DNA of 64,000 nt, from assembly GCA_946554445.1 (NCBI GenBank), contig CAMNSD010000001.1, forward strand, positions 62,001 through 126,000, given 5' to 3'. The notes under the pieces are model-generated. The model ran no database searches. It worked only from the letters and a program-made list of their open reading frames with translations, and was not told where the DNA came from. Positions 26,817 to 35,595 of the stretch are shown one piece after another (positions within the stretch are counted from its first letter, which is position 1; each line of letters starts with the position of its first letter). Origin of the DNA: an uncultured Lachnospiraceae bacterium (lineage in GTDB: Bacteria > Bacillota > Clostridia > Lachnospirales > Lachnospiraceae). A program made the position numbers and the translations under genes.

Positions 26817-28085
26817 CTACTTATCGTACTCATGCTTAACTTTACCCCCGTCTTTCATCGACGCAGGCACCATGACAATCTGCTTAGCCTCTCCGTCCTC
26901 CACAATTTTTTTGCGTACAGCAATATAATACTGCTCGGTCGTAGACTCCAGATCCCCTATATACGCCGCAATCTCCTTTACTCTGGCACCATTCTCATAC
27001 ATTCTGGTTGCAAAGGTTCTGCGGAAGATGTGCAAGCCGCCTTTGAGCTCCGTCAATCCCGCATGCCTGAAAATGGTTGCCATCCCATGCTCCAAATTGG
27101 TCGCTGTATTAGGTTTCCCTGTCCGCGTCCTTACGATCCTCGCATTCTCATCATCATTTACCCCGTAAATAGTTTTTATTTGCTTTAATACATTCAAGGC
27201 TTCCTCCGTAAGTTTGATTTTTCGGGCTTTTTCGTTTTTCGTTGTCCCTTCAACCATTATGTAATTCGTTGAATCTTCCTTCTCTTTATTTCTATTTTTA
27301 GCCATCGAACAACTCTTTTCAATCGTCAGAAACCCACCCTGCATATCTACATCCTTCCAACAAAGGGCGAGCATTTCTCCACATCTCATACCGGTATGCA
27401 GAAGCAGCATCCCATACAGTCCGGCTGCGTACTTAGGTCGACCTGTCGCTTTGTCTATTACACAGGCCTCTTCTTCGAACAATCGCTGTTCTTCCGACGA
27501 AAGCACTTTCACATCCGCTTCGTTGGATGATTTCTGTTTCAGCTTCTGAATACGCTTCATCAGCGTTGCCTTGATCGGAGCCACAGGATTAAATTCCAAT
27601 TCGCCCCGCATGATCGCCCAGTTATATGCAGAATTAAGGACATCCACCACTTTTTCTATGGAAGACGCCGATAACTGCCCTGCTTGAATTAAACCGGTTA
27701 CATGATTGTCTATATCCGCCACTTTTACCGCCTGTATCTGCATCTTACCAAACGGATACTCTCCTATATGCTTACGGATAGTGCATTCCCGCCGATCTAT
27801 TGACTTCGGCTTTAGTTCAGACTGCTCCATCTGATACTTTAGATGCAGTTCGCATAATTCTAAGATCGTTGTCCCCGCAACAATATTCTCCGCATTTTTC
27901 TGTTTTTCCCACGCTGCTTCTTTCCGTTTCATCTCCCGGATGCAGGCTGCCTTGCTTCCCGCTGTTACCGTTAAAATTTTCCGATTCCCGTTTGCTTTAT
28001 ACCCGATGCTCTTTCTGTGCGTGACCGTACCATCCGCATTTATAACAAAACTGCCCTCACCCTTTGCGTTTCTCTTCTTTTCCAT
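26817..28085 (-). CDS. int: Tyrosine site-specific recombinase (integrase)
   Basis: Integrates and excises the element at tRNA-Gln. It has an N-terminal AP2-like arm-binding part (NAKGEGSFVINADGTVTHR), a SAM-like core-binding domain (LELCELHLKYQ...), then the catalytic domain with Arg in HTGMRCGEMLALCW, HIFRRT (HxxR) and Tyr in TEQYYIAVR. 422 residues from start 28085 (GGGAGG 7 nt upstream; the longest frame begins at 28100). Tn916/phage-type family. It is separated from the excisionase by a terminator. Confidence 0.95.
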   Translation of the reverse strand: MEKKRNAKGEGSFVINADGTVTHRKSIGYKANGNRKILTVTAGSKAACIREMKRKEAAWEKQKNAENIVAGTTILELCELHLKYQMEQSELKPKSIDRRECTIRKHIGEYPFGKMQIQAVKVADIDNHVTGLIQAGQLSASSIEKVVDVLNSAYNWAIMRGELEFNPVAPIKATLMKRIQKLKQKSSNEADVKVLSSEEQRLFEEEACVIDKATGRPKYAAGLYGMLLLHTGMRCGEMLALCWKDVDMQGGFLTIEKSCSMAKNRNKEKEDSTNYIMVEGTTKNEKARKIKLTEEALNVLKQIKTIYGVNDDENARIVRTRTGKPNTATNLEHGMATIFRHAGLTELKGGLHIFRRTFATRMYENGARVKEIAAYIGDLESTTEQYYIAVRKKIVEDGEAKQIVMVPASMKDGGKVKHEYDK

Positions 28086-28111
28086 ATGCTTTCCTCCCAT
28101 GTAAAGGAAAA

Positions 28112-28130
28112 ACCGGAGTTTTCCTCCGGT
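28112..28130 (-). terminator. Terminator between excisionase and integrase genes
   Basis: Minus strand ACCGGAG / CTCCGGT, 5-nt loop, followed by TTTTCC. It would limit read-through from the upstream genes into int. Confidence 0.7.
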
Positions 28131-28137
28131 CTTTCAA

Positions 28138-28314
28138 TCAAATCTTGAATTCGCGGTAGGTATACCGTTGAATCCATTTTTGCAGTTCCTCCGGCGCCAC
28201 ATAATAACGCCCACCAATCTTGATAGAAGGGAAACCGCTCGCATGCATTAAGCCATACGCCCGATCACGCCCTATGCCTAATTCTGTCTGTAGCTCTTTT
28301 GTACTCAACAGCAT
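28138..28314 (-). CDS. Excisionase-like MerR-type HTH protein
   Basis: 58 residues: LSTKELQTELGIGRDRAYGLMH is a winged-helix HTH of the excisionase group, followed by PSIKIGGRYYVAPEELQKWI. GGAAGGAG lies 8 nt upstream. Positioned just before int, so an excision-directionality role is likely. Its ATG overlaps the end of the preceding frame. Confidence 0.85.
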   Translation of the reverse strand: MLLSTKELQTELGIGRDRAYGLMHASGFPSIKIGGRYYVAPEELQKWIQRYTYREFKI

Positions 28315-28626
28315 TTGTTTTTCTCCTTCCGATAATTGTTGTCGAGATATTCATAAAAATGATATATCAATTCATCCGTCAATTTTGCTAAACTACATGT
28401 GCTACTGGTATATACCAGATCCTCGATGTAATCTCTCCACTCCTTAAAATCAAAAACGATCAGGACGCTTATCCGTTACATTTCCAAAACTGTATTCTGC
28501 CATATAAGCATCATATATAAATGCAATATAATCAGCCGTTTTCTGGCTCTCTAATCGGAGATATTCTATTTGTTTAGCATGTTTCGCAATTACCTGAAAT
28601 AATTGGTAATTTTGAGTACTGGCCAT
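28305..28626 (-). CDS. Small hypothetical protein split by a frame change
   Basis: Frame 0 gives 58 residues (28450-28626, MASTQNYQLF... to DKRPDRF, stop TGA). A second frame, without a start codon, continues directly as DFKEWRDYIEDLVYTSS... and ends at 28305, overlapping the excisionase ATG. Skipping one T in CGT-TTT-TGA-T joins them into about 104 residues. Either a one-base insertion in the T5 run inactivated the gene or a +1 shift occurs. Helical, no recognised family. Confidence 0.55.
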
Positions 28627-28647
28627 TTACTGATTAACTCCAAATAA

Positions 28648-29898
28648 TTAAATATTCTGCTCCTCTGCCTCGACGCAATACTTTTGGATCGCGGAGCAGG
28701 AAATTACATAATGTCTTTCCATTAAGCCCCTACATTTCTTTGATCTGGCACCACTGGCATCGGTCTCCATAACGCCTGCCTCACAGAGCAAACGTGAAAT
28801 TTCTTTCACGTTTGCAGGACGATTCAAATACCTCTGCATCCCGTACCGCAATGTATCAGACGTAATATAATATTTCCCCTCCCATAAAAGGAAATTATTC
28901 CCAACAGGCTCATAATCATCACGGCAACCCTCCATCTTAAGATACTTGCCCCCTGAGGTCATCATTTTGTAAACTTCTCTGACATAATCCATCTGCTGCT
29001 CCGCTTTTGCCTTGCAAATAGCATTATGTTGTTTAATCCCCGTTTCATGTAAAGCCTTTTTAAATTGCTCTGTCATACACATCCTCTCCTCTCCATTGCA
29101 AAAATATCGTCTGTAAAGAAATTCTGTCAATTCAATATATTTAACATGAATCCCTATACGAGTATCTAGGCTTAAACCATCAGGCATTTCATACTGCTCC
29201 AGGAATTCATTAATATCATTAATGACATCATTTGAACGTTCGAATAAGATTTGTTTAAAAGTCTCCGATATAGTCGCCATGAAATTGCTTGGAATCCTCT
29301 GCAGCTTATCCCACACTTCTTTTTTCTTTTCTGTATCCATATGGGAAACATGCAATTCGAAAACACGTTCCCTTCCACTTACTATCAGTTGTTCCGGTAA
29401 TTTTTCTGCCGTAATGATAATCCCGGACTTATACTGCCTCCTATCACCAAATCTGGATATATTATTAAGCAGATCAGCTTGTTTATCTCGCCGATACTGG
29501 CTCTTTGCCGGAAAAATATCATCCATCAGCAAATTAAAACCATCTAACTGCTTTAACCTTTCCTCGATTTGATTTAACGAAGGTGTGTGAAAAAATTTCA
29601 TTTCTTGCACAGATTCCTTCTCCAGCACAAAAACCACTAGCCTAGCCAGTGTAGTTTTAAAGCTTCCTGTCTCCCCTGTCAGTGCTAGGATGAAGTCTGG
29701 GTAAAGTTTTAATTTACCCAGAAATACCGAAGTAATCGGTAGCATTGCCCAGTAAAACAATATGCTGGAAACCCTTGGCATTAATCCTATGAAGGAAGCC
29801 ACATACTCCATGAGTTCCTTCCTATCATATTGAAGATTTTTCTGAAGACACAGCCCATTTACACGAGCCATATTTCCATTCAATAATTTCTCCGCCAT
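28648..29898 (-). CDS. P-loop ATPase, DUF927/helicase-like
   Basis: ATPase with Walker A GETGSFKTTLARL and Walker B NLLMDDIFPA, followed by a sensor-like stretch (RFGDRRQYKSGIIITAEKLP) typical of DUF927/VirE-type replication ATPases of plasmids and integrative elements. About 416 residues. Start 29898 has GGAGG 7 nt upstream and overlaps the stop of the coiled-coil gene. Probably provides replication or helicase function for the excised circle; a role in transfer is also possible. Confidence 0.7.
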   Translation of the reverse strand: MAEKLLNGNMARVNGLCLQKNLQYDRKELMEYVASFIGLMPRVSSILFYWAMLPITSVFLGKLKLYPDFILALTGETGSFKTTLARLVVFVLEKESVQEMKFFHTPSLNQIEERLKQLDGFNLLMDDIFPAKSQYRRDKQADLLNNISRFGDRRQYKSGIIITAEKLPEQLIVSGRERVFELHVSHMDTEKKKEVWDKLQRIPSNFMATISETFKQILFERSNDVINDINEFLEQYEMPDGLSLDTRIGIHVKYIELTEFLYRRYFCNGEERMCMTEQFKKALHETGIKQHNAICKAKAEQQMDYVREVYKMMTSGGKYLKMEGCRDDYEPVGNNFLLWEGKYYITSDTLRYGMQRYLNRPANVKEISRLLCEAGVMETDASGARSKKCRGLMERHYVISCSAIQKYCVEAEEQNI

Positions 29899-30500
29899 CA
29901 TTTCACCTCCTTACACTTAGCATCAATGTAAGCATTAAATCCCCTCTGCTGAATCTTCGCCTTACACCCATGGTCATAAATACTCTTCACTCTCTTGTAA
30001 ACCTCTCTTGGCGAATCTCCCGGTCCCGCAACACCCATGCAAAGGCCAAGAGCATTTACTGCAAATTCAAGGTCTGCTACTTCCCTTTGTAACTTTTTGC
30101 GTTTATATTTTTCCTTCTGCACCGTTGATGCCAATGCCTGAATCTTATCACGCAATTTAACAATGGCATCCTTATTTTGTTCGCCCACCTTCTTTGCATG
30201 ATCAATCTTCTTGGCTATCTGTTTATACATCTTTTTGCCACCAGATTCCAGCTTGGATACAGTCTTACACACTTCGTCATATTGATTAAATCTGACATTC
30301 ATTAGCCTCCTTCCACGTTGCTCTACTTGGCGCGAATATTGCTGCGCCTTTTCGGATGACCATGGTTCCGAATCATCATCCTGTTTAGGCCGCGATAAAA
30401 CAGAACTGTCACTCTGTTGTTCCAACAGTGCCTGCTCTATTATCATCCTCAACTCCTCCCGATCATTTTTTAATAAATTTTTCATTTTTTTGGATTTCAT
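29898..30500 (-). CDS. Coiled-coil protein upstream of the ATPase
   Basis: 200 residues from 30500 (AAAGGAG 5 nt upstream). Strongly charged: MKSKKMKNLLKNDREELRMI at the start and a coiled coil around residues 95-150 (KLRDKIQALASTVQKEKYKRKKLQREVADLE). No domain recognised. Its stop overlaps the ATPase start, so the two are translated together and probably work together. Confidence 0.7.
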   Translation of the reverse strand: MKSKKMKNLLKNDREELRMIIEQALLEQQSDSSVLSRPKQDDDSEPWSSEKAQQYSRQVEQRGRRLMNVRFNQYDEVCKTVSKLESGGKKMYKQIAKKIDHAKKVGEQNKDAIVKLRDKIQALASTVQKEKYKRKKLQREVADLEFAVNALGLCMGVAGPGDSPREVYKRVKSIYDHGCKAKIQQRGFNAYIDAKCKEVK

Positions 30501-30604
30501 AAATGCTCCTTTCCGTGAAAGATGGGTTTCATATTCCTGTCTTTCACAATTTTTTTTAATTGTAGCAATCAAAAAATACCCAAAACAATAAGAGACAGCA
30601 AAAA

Positions 30605-30639
30605 ATGAGCAGCTTTGCTATGAAAGCAAAACTGCCCAT
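30605..30639 (-). terminator. Terminator after the 693-residue protein gene
   Basis: Minus strand ATGGGCAG-TTTTGCT / AGCAAAG-CTGCTCAT with a short loop, then TTTTTT. It lies 17 nt after the stop at 30656. Confidence 0.8.
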
Positions 30640-30655
30640 TTTACAGGATTTCTTC

Positions 30656-32737
30656 TTACCAGATTTTAACTTTTTCCAAATCCAAACTCACATTAACTAC
30701 CCAAAAAAACACATTATCATATAATGTCATGATTTTGTCAGCATGATTTTTAAACATTTCGCTTCCAATCACATCATGCATCTCACAAATCTTACTCCGT
30801 ATCTCTTGTATAATATTATCCTTTATTTTGACCACAACACCTATATCTTCTAGAGGTGATAACATTTTTTCGAGGCTTACGCCCATCTTGTCTACCTCGC
30901 TTCCGATATTTGATATTTTTAAGTTATCCCAAAAAGTACAATCAAAATTTATTATCTCACTTTCAATATGTTTATTTGATATATTCGATATATTATATAT
31001 ATTCTCCCCAGCACTCCAAGATATATTTTCTTCCATCCATTCCTTTATTGCTTTGGACGCAAATTTCATTCTAACATGTACACCAGAGCTTTCATAAATT
31101 TCTTTTATTAATATCCTAATTGTATCTACGTATCTTACCTGCATACGATTCAGGATTTCTTCTGCATCCTCAATAATCTTTAATACATCCTCCTTTTCCA
31201 CCCTCCCATACTCTTTCTCTGTTTTACTAATCGCACACCTGACCAATTCAATAAGAATAACTTGTGTTTCAAGTGAAAACAAAGCATATGCAAATATCTT
31301 TTCAAATATATAGATAATACATTCCTTATAGTTCTCCCAAGTCCCCAAACCACTATTATCCTCTTTTAAACATTGATATATATACCGTTCTGATTCACGT
31401 TTTTTTTCAGGCTTATATTTTTGCCTATTTAAAATTATTTTATAAAAATTTATACAAAAATGGACATATTCTTCCCAGAACAATAATGGTTTTTTTCGCC
31501 GTCCATCCATCCCATTTTCCAAATTTCTTATCTCATCTCCAATGTACTTCAAGTAAGCAGCAATCTCTACATATGCTTTAGGGGCACTCGTCTCTTTATA
31601 TTCATCCATAGCTCTATCCAAAACGCTGCTCGGTGGGTTAAACGGAAATTGCTTATAGCATCTCCTTAATCCGATCATAAAACATCCCAGAAAAGGCGCA
31701 AAGCGTATGCCTCTTGTTTCCCAAAAGCCCATGTTAACATTGGCTTTCTCATCCTTAAAATTTATACATAATTCCCTAAACCTACCATAGAGATCTGTAA
31801 AAACTTCTGTAAATTTTTCAAATGATATATCTTCTGTCTTATCAGATTCTGCCTTATCAGACTCTGCCTTATCAGACTCTGCCTTATCAGACAGCTTTAA
31901 CTCCTCTTTCCCAACAATCTGAGAGGAATCAGATTCTTCCTCACAAGATGCCTTTGGCTTCTTTTTCCCATAACTTGACTTCTTTTTCCCATAAAATGTA
32001 AAAAGATATAATAATTTTGAATCTTCATCTGCATCGATTTCATCCACTCCCTCCCCATTCCAGTCACCATAATATTCTGATCCTTTATCTCCGTAATCTT
32101 CCTCGTTATAATTGAATAACAATTCATTAAACAGACTCAACTCACTTTTTGTAAAATCAATCTCTATACTGTTTTCTTTCCAAGATTTCATAGCCTTATC
32201 AAGTAATATCCAAAAATATGTTAATGATTCGTTTGACCTCTGTTGTTCAAACCTTTGCTTTGCCTTCAATTGAAGCTGTTCCTCTATTTTTAAATTACCC
32301 GAGAGTAATTTAGAATGATAATCTGCAAAATCTTGATCGTCCATCATCCCATTAATAATTATACCGAGTAAAATTAATGCATATCCTGGCGTTTTCATCA
32401 AATAGTCCCTAGCATTTTCTTTATTTTCTTTATTTTCTTTATTTTCTTTATTTTCTTTATTTACCATATCCTCTATATTTAATATATTCTCTTTATTTTT
32501 TTCCGTGAATATTTTATTTATCATTCCACTTTGAATCCAATAGTCAATCCAATGATTAGACGTATTAGAACACGCAGGTTTTATTAATTGTGAAAAAGCT
32601 ATTGCATCCTCCCTTAAAAATTTCTTGATTTTTTCCCATGTTATAAAATCTTTTACATGCTCTATCTGTATATTAATCCGCGATTCTTGTATATTAGGAT
32701 CCAGTTTTATTGCATCTTTCTCTTTTGGTCTGCCCAT
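30656..32737 (-). CDS. Large hypothetical protein with two in-frame repeat tracts
   Basis: 693 residues from 32737 (AAGGAG 7 nt upstream). It opens MGRPKEKDAIKLDPNIQ, then helical segments with no recognised domain. Two low-complexity tracts occur: five KEN repeats (32414-32458) and four DKAES-type repeats (31838-31892). Tryptophan- and lysine-rich; no membrane helices or signal peptide. Much more AT-rich than the genes to either side, suggesting separate origin. It lies between the relaxase and the coiled-coil/ATPase pair, on the same strand. Function unknown. Confidence 0.75.
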   Translation of the reverse strand: MGRPKEKDAIKLDPNIQESRINIQIEHVKDFITWEKIKKFLREDAIAFSQLIKPACSNTSNHWIDYWIQSGMINKIFTEKNKENILNIEDMVNKENKENKENKENKENARDYLMKTPGYALILLGIIINGMMDDQDFADYHSKLLSGNLKIEEQLQLKAKQRFEQQRSNESLTYFWILLDKAMKSWKENSIEIDFTKSELSLFNELLFNYNEEDYGDKGSEYYGDWNGEGVDEIDADEDSKLLYLFTFYGKKKSSYGKKKPKASCEEESDSSQIVGKEELKLSDKAESDKAESDKAESDKTEDISFEKFTEVFTDLYGRFRELCINFKDEKANVNMGFWETRGIRFAPFLGCFMIGLRRCYKQFPFNPPSSVLDRAMDEYKETSAPKAYVEIAAYLKYIGDEIRNLENGMDGRRKKPLLFWEEYVHFCINFYKIILNRQKYKPEKKRESERYIYQCLKEDNSGLGTWENYKECIIYIFEKIFAYALFSLETQVILIELVRCAISKTEKEYGRVEKEDVLKIIEDAEEILNRMQVRYVDTIRILIKEIYESSGVHVRMKFASKAIKEWMEENISWSAGENIYNISNISNKHIESEIINFDCTFWDNLKISNIGSEVDKMGVSLEKMLSPLEDIGVVVKIKDNIIQEIRSKICEMHDVIGSEMFKNHADKIMTLYDNVFFWVVNVSLDLEKVKIW
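31838..31892. repeat. 15-bp tandem repeat inside the 693-residue gene
   Basis: About three and a half copies of GCCTTATCAGACTCT (one copy with ATTCT). Unit length is a multiple of three, so copy-number change keeps the frame and alters the DKAES linker length. Confidence 0.9.
32414..32458. repeat. 9-bp tandem repeat inside the 693-residue gene
   Basis: Five perfect copies of ATTTTCTTT, encoding a KEN-type linker. In frame, slippage-prone. Confidence 0.95.
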
Positions 32738-32869
32738 AGTTGGTCTCCTTTTTATTATATTTCTTGGGAAACTGGGAATATAGTCCCAATTTCCCACTTC
32801 TATATAATAACACAAAAACAACTCAACATTTACTTGTTATTTATATACAGCCACTATATGACTATCCAA

Positions 32870-33343
32870 CTAAATATCTTTTATCCGAATCCGCACCTGC
32901 TCACAGAAAGTTTTTATTTCACATTTATTTTGATGCCACTTCTTCCCCGACTTATAGTTCACTGCATTGATCGCAAAGTGTATATGTAGATGCCCCGTTG
33001 AAGTATGCACCCCATAAAAGACCTGATGATGCATCTCCTCAAAGATCATCGAAGCGACCGCATCTGCCGCCAGTATCACAAGATTCCGGTCATTCACTCC
33101 TACATCAAAAGAGACCACCATATGATAACATCTTCGCTTTTGATCCTTTCCATACAGCTTCTGTATTTTGATCATCTGTCTAGGCGCCTTCTTATAATTA
33201 TTAGATATCCCCCGTCCATAGACCGAGACTGTCTTTTCTTTTCCGTCATTTTTTCCCTTCCCTGCTATATACGCAATCAGATTATATATATCTTTGTCTG
33301 TCCCATAGTGTACATTTTCCATTTTTATAACAAGAGTTCCCAT
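32870..33343 (-). CDS. Relaxase / mobilization nuclease, single-domain
   Basis: 157 residues. The relaxase HUH-type motif is clear: STGHLHIHFAINAVNYKSGKKW (HxHxxxN). The N-terminal region YNLIAYIAGKGK offers the candidate catalytic Tyr residues. Most MobP/MobL relaxases are over 300 residues, so this is a minimal nuclease or lacks its C-terminal half. Overlaps the MobC-like gene by 19 nt. Nicks at oriT and leads the strand in mobilization. Confidence 0.85.
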   Translation of the reverse strand: MGTLVIKMENVHYGTDKDIYNLIAYIAGKGKNDGKEKTVSVYGRGISNNYKKAPRQMIKIQKLYGKDQKRRCYHMVVSFDVGVNDRNLVILAADAVASMIFEEMHHQVFYGVHTSTGHLHIHFAINAVNYKSGKKWHQNKCEIKTFCEQVRIRIKDI

Positions 33344-33615
33344 AATCTTTCAATCCTTTCCTCCATGATATCGTCATTACCGTATTTTTCTTCCACATAG
33401 TTACAAATCTCCTGACAGATGGCTGCTATCTCAGCCATCCGCTCTTTATATCCTTCCTTGTTCTTTCCCGTAAGGATACAGTTCAAAACATAGGCCGAAG
33501 TGGTCTCTCCTGATTTTTCAGCCCTCTGCTCGATCATTTTCTTCGTCTTATCGTCCATCCTTATGGACAAAGATGTATTCTTTGTTCTCCCTTTCTTTTT
33601 CATTTTGTTTGACAT
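33325..33615 (-). CDS. MobC-like relaxosome accessory protein (RHH)
   Basis: 96 residues. NTSLSIRMDDKTKKMIEQRAEKSGETTSAYVLNCIL is a ribbon-helix-helix of the MobC/BfmRIBB type, binding oriT DNA and assisting the relaxase. AGGAGG lies 9 nt upstream. Its stop is inside the relaxase gene. Confidence 0.85.
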   Translation of the reverse strand: MSNKMKKKGRTKNTSLSIRMDDKTKKMIEQRAEKSGETTSAYVLNCILTGKNKEGYKERMAEIAAICQEICNYVEEKYGNDDIMEERIERLWELLL

Positions 33616-33957
33616 AATAGCATACCTCCTATCTTATAAAAATTATCCGGGGTTGCTCACTTGTTGGTATCCTTCATTAACCCCTTTAACAGGATACGCA
33701 AAATATCTGATACTCAAATTCCTCCTTTTCTATCCCACATCAAATACATATTGGGATTTTTAATCAAAATAGTATCGATTTTCTGTCATACACCTTCTCA
33801 ATCTATTTTTAAATTTATTGTTCGTGCGGATAGTAAAAAATTAATCACAAACAATATAGTAAATGATACAGAACTGCATTATACGGTATCATACATAAAG
33901 ACATGCTGAATCGATATTTCAAGGCTCAAAGCCACGGAAAGGAGCATACTATTCGAT
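33616..33957. other. Intergenic region, candidate oriT
   Basis: 342 nt upstream of mobC with no gene. Inverted repeats: GTATCC / GGATAC (33667-33696), TCCCA / TGGGA (33733-33756) and perfect ATGATAC / GTATCAT (33863-33892). Position next to the relaxosome genes and these repeats make it the best candidate for the transfer origin; the last repeat could instead be an operator for the HTH gene at 33958. The nick site cannot be named. Confidence 0.4.
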
Positions 33958-34134
33958 ATGAATAAAGATTTACTGACTGTCACTGACATCTGCCATGAAC
34001 TTGGCATCGGAAAGACTACAGCCTATAAGCTGATAAAGACTAAAAAAATAAGATCCGGCAGGATCGGACAGAAGATCCTCGTCCGGAGAAAGGATTTAGA
34101 AAGTTATATATCCCATGTGATGGATAACGACTGA
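33958..34134 (+). CDS. Small excisionase-type HTH protein
   Basis: 58 residues. LTVTDICHELGIGKTTAYKLIKTKKIRSGRIGQKILVRRKDLESYI is the classical helix-turn-helix of the excisionase/Xis DNA-binding group. It is on the plus strand, opposite to its neighbours. AAGGAG is 13 nt upstream, a long spacing. May regulate the mob genes or help excision. Confidence 0.75.
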   Translation: MNKDLLTVTDICHELGIGKTTAYKLIKTKKIRSGRIGQKILVRRKDLESYISHVMDND

Positions 34135-34270
34135 CAACACTTTTTAACCCAGCATACCTTGTCACCCGCCATACAATAAATTTACATACTTTACTTGACT
34201 AATCCCCTGAAAGCAGGAGACGATACCCTGTCCCGTACCGTTTCCTGCATCTCTATCATGACCATCCCGA

Positions 34271-34444
34271 TCATGACCGGAGAATATATTCTACCACATC
34301 CTCCTTAAACACCAGCCACTTACCGCCAACCCTGTGGCCCTCTATTACGTTTTGATGGATCAGATCCAGTGCGGTATTTTTTCCGATCCGCAATACTTTC
34401 ATCATCTCTTTTAGCGTTAATACATCCGGTGTATTATCGAGCAT
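34271..34444 (-). CDS. Second small excisionase-type HTH protein
   Basis: 57 residues: VLTLKEMMKVLRIGKNTALDLIHQ then GHRVGGKWLVFKEDVVEYIL. Same fold as the proteins at 28138 and 33958 but clearly different in sequence, so the element has three such proteins. GGAGG lies 8 nt upstream. Confidence 0.75.
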   Translation of the reverse strand: MLDNTPDVLTLKEMMKVLRIGKNTALDLIHQNVIEGHRVGGKWLVFKEDVVEYILRS

Positions 34445-34594
34445 TTAGACTGCCTCCATTCTTTTTATTTTTATAGGATTGTTCCCCGAAAACAGTCCTG
34501 TAAGGTTTAGATCGGCCCACTGCAGCCTATCCTGTCACAGCATCTTTGCGCTGCCGGCATAAGACCTGGCACATCATATCTCACAAAAAGATAA

Positions 34595-34635
34595 AAAAAG
34601 ATACACAGCCGCTGTCCTTAGCCGCATATCTTTTT
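34595..34635 (-). terminator. Terminator of the recombination operon
   Basis: Minus strand AAAAAGATA / TATCTTTTT enclosing a GCGGCT-rich loop, with a T7 run. It lies 49 nt after the DUF5688 stop. Confidence 0.7.
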
Positions 34636-34683
34636 CCCCTGCATCCTGCCATGCCCAGGCTGTCATTATCCTGAAAACAGTTG

Positions 34684-35580
34684 TCATGCTACAATCTTTA
34701 ACATATCCTCACGCCTGCTGTAAGCATACACATGATAGGATAACCGCTCTTCCTCGCTCACATCGGCATCATTGACCGCCCGTACCATATCTGCAAGCTC
34801 CCCATATTCCGATGGCACGCGCGGCCTTAACACGATGCTCTCATGGATCGAACTCGGAAGTACGATAAAACCATCCCCCACTTTATCCGCGATCATCCGC
34901 AGGGTACCCCGGTCAAGGAGTTCCGCAGCACCAAATCTCTTACTCCTGTTTGTCAGGATATACATATCTGTATCATCCTCACTTTCCGCCAGAGAAATGC
35001 CCAGGGCTCGTTTGATGAGTGTTTCGATACTGAAAAAGTCCGCTTCCCCATCAGTGCGCATATTTTCCAATGCAGTCTGATAGAGAGTTTCTTCATCCTG
35101 CCCCCATACTTCCATATACCTGTCATCGATCAGGAGCGTCCAGCCCCTCTCATCCCGTTCCATGATCATGACATAATAGACCGCCGCCAGGTCAAGGAAC
35201 CGTCTGTGCGGCATCGTCTTAAGCTGCTCCTTGTTCTGTTCTGCATTGACCAGCTTTACACGTATCTTCCTTTTCACGGTATCCCATTTCCTAAGGCCAT
35301 CCAGATCTGTCCTCTGCAGGATATTCTGGTTTCTTACAAGCTGCTGGAATACTTCCTCCACGATCTCACAATATTCCGTCTCCCCGCTCTTATATTCCCT
35401 GTAACATTCATTCAGGTATACACACGGGCCACCGCCGCTGTCTTTTCCCACGGCTGCTATACCGGTCATACTGGTCTTATTGTTTTTTACCGCAGTGCAC
35501 AGCTGCACGATAAATCTTCCTCCTGCCTTCTTTTCCACATCTTTAAATACTGCCTCTGCAAATTCCTGAAATCCCATCAT
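34684..35580 (-). CDS. DUF5688 family protein
   Basis: 298 residues with the recurring DUF5688 features: PHRRFLDLAAVYYVMI, WTLLIDDRYMEVWG, LYQTALENM, MYILTNRSKRFGAA and VLPSSIHESIVLRP near the C-terminus. These proteins are common in mobile elements of gut Lachnospiraceae; their function is unknown. Last gene of the minus-strand operon that begins near 39094. GGAGG precedes the start. Confidence 0.8.
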   Translation of the reverse strand: MMGFQEFAEAVFKDVEKKAGGRFIVQLCTAVKNNKTSMTGIAAVGKDSGGGPCVYLNECYREYKSGETEYCEIVEEVFQQLVRNQNILQRTDLDGLRKWDTVKRKIRVKLVNAEQNKEQLKTMPHRRFLDLAAVYYVMIMERDERGWTLLIDDRYMEVWGQDEETLYQTALENMRTDGEADFFSIETLIKRALGISLAESEDDTDMYILTNRSKRFGAAELLDRGTLRMIADKVGDGFIVLPSSIHESIVLRPRVPSEYGELADMVRAVNDADVSEEERLSYHVYAYSRREDMLKIVA

Positions 35581-35595
35581 AATGGTTCCTCCTCT

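Noticed and set aside
32414..32458. Short direct repeats resembling a CRISPR array
   Set aside because: Units are 9 bp and contiguous, with no spacers; they lie inside a coding frame. No CRISPR array or cas gene was seen in the window.
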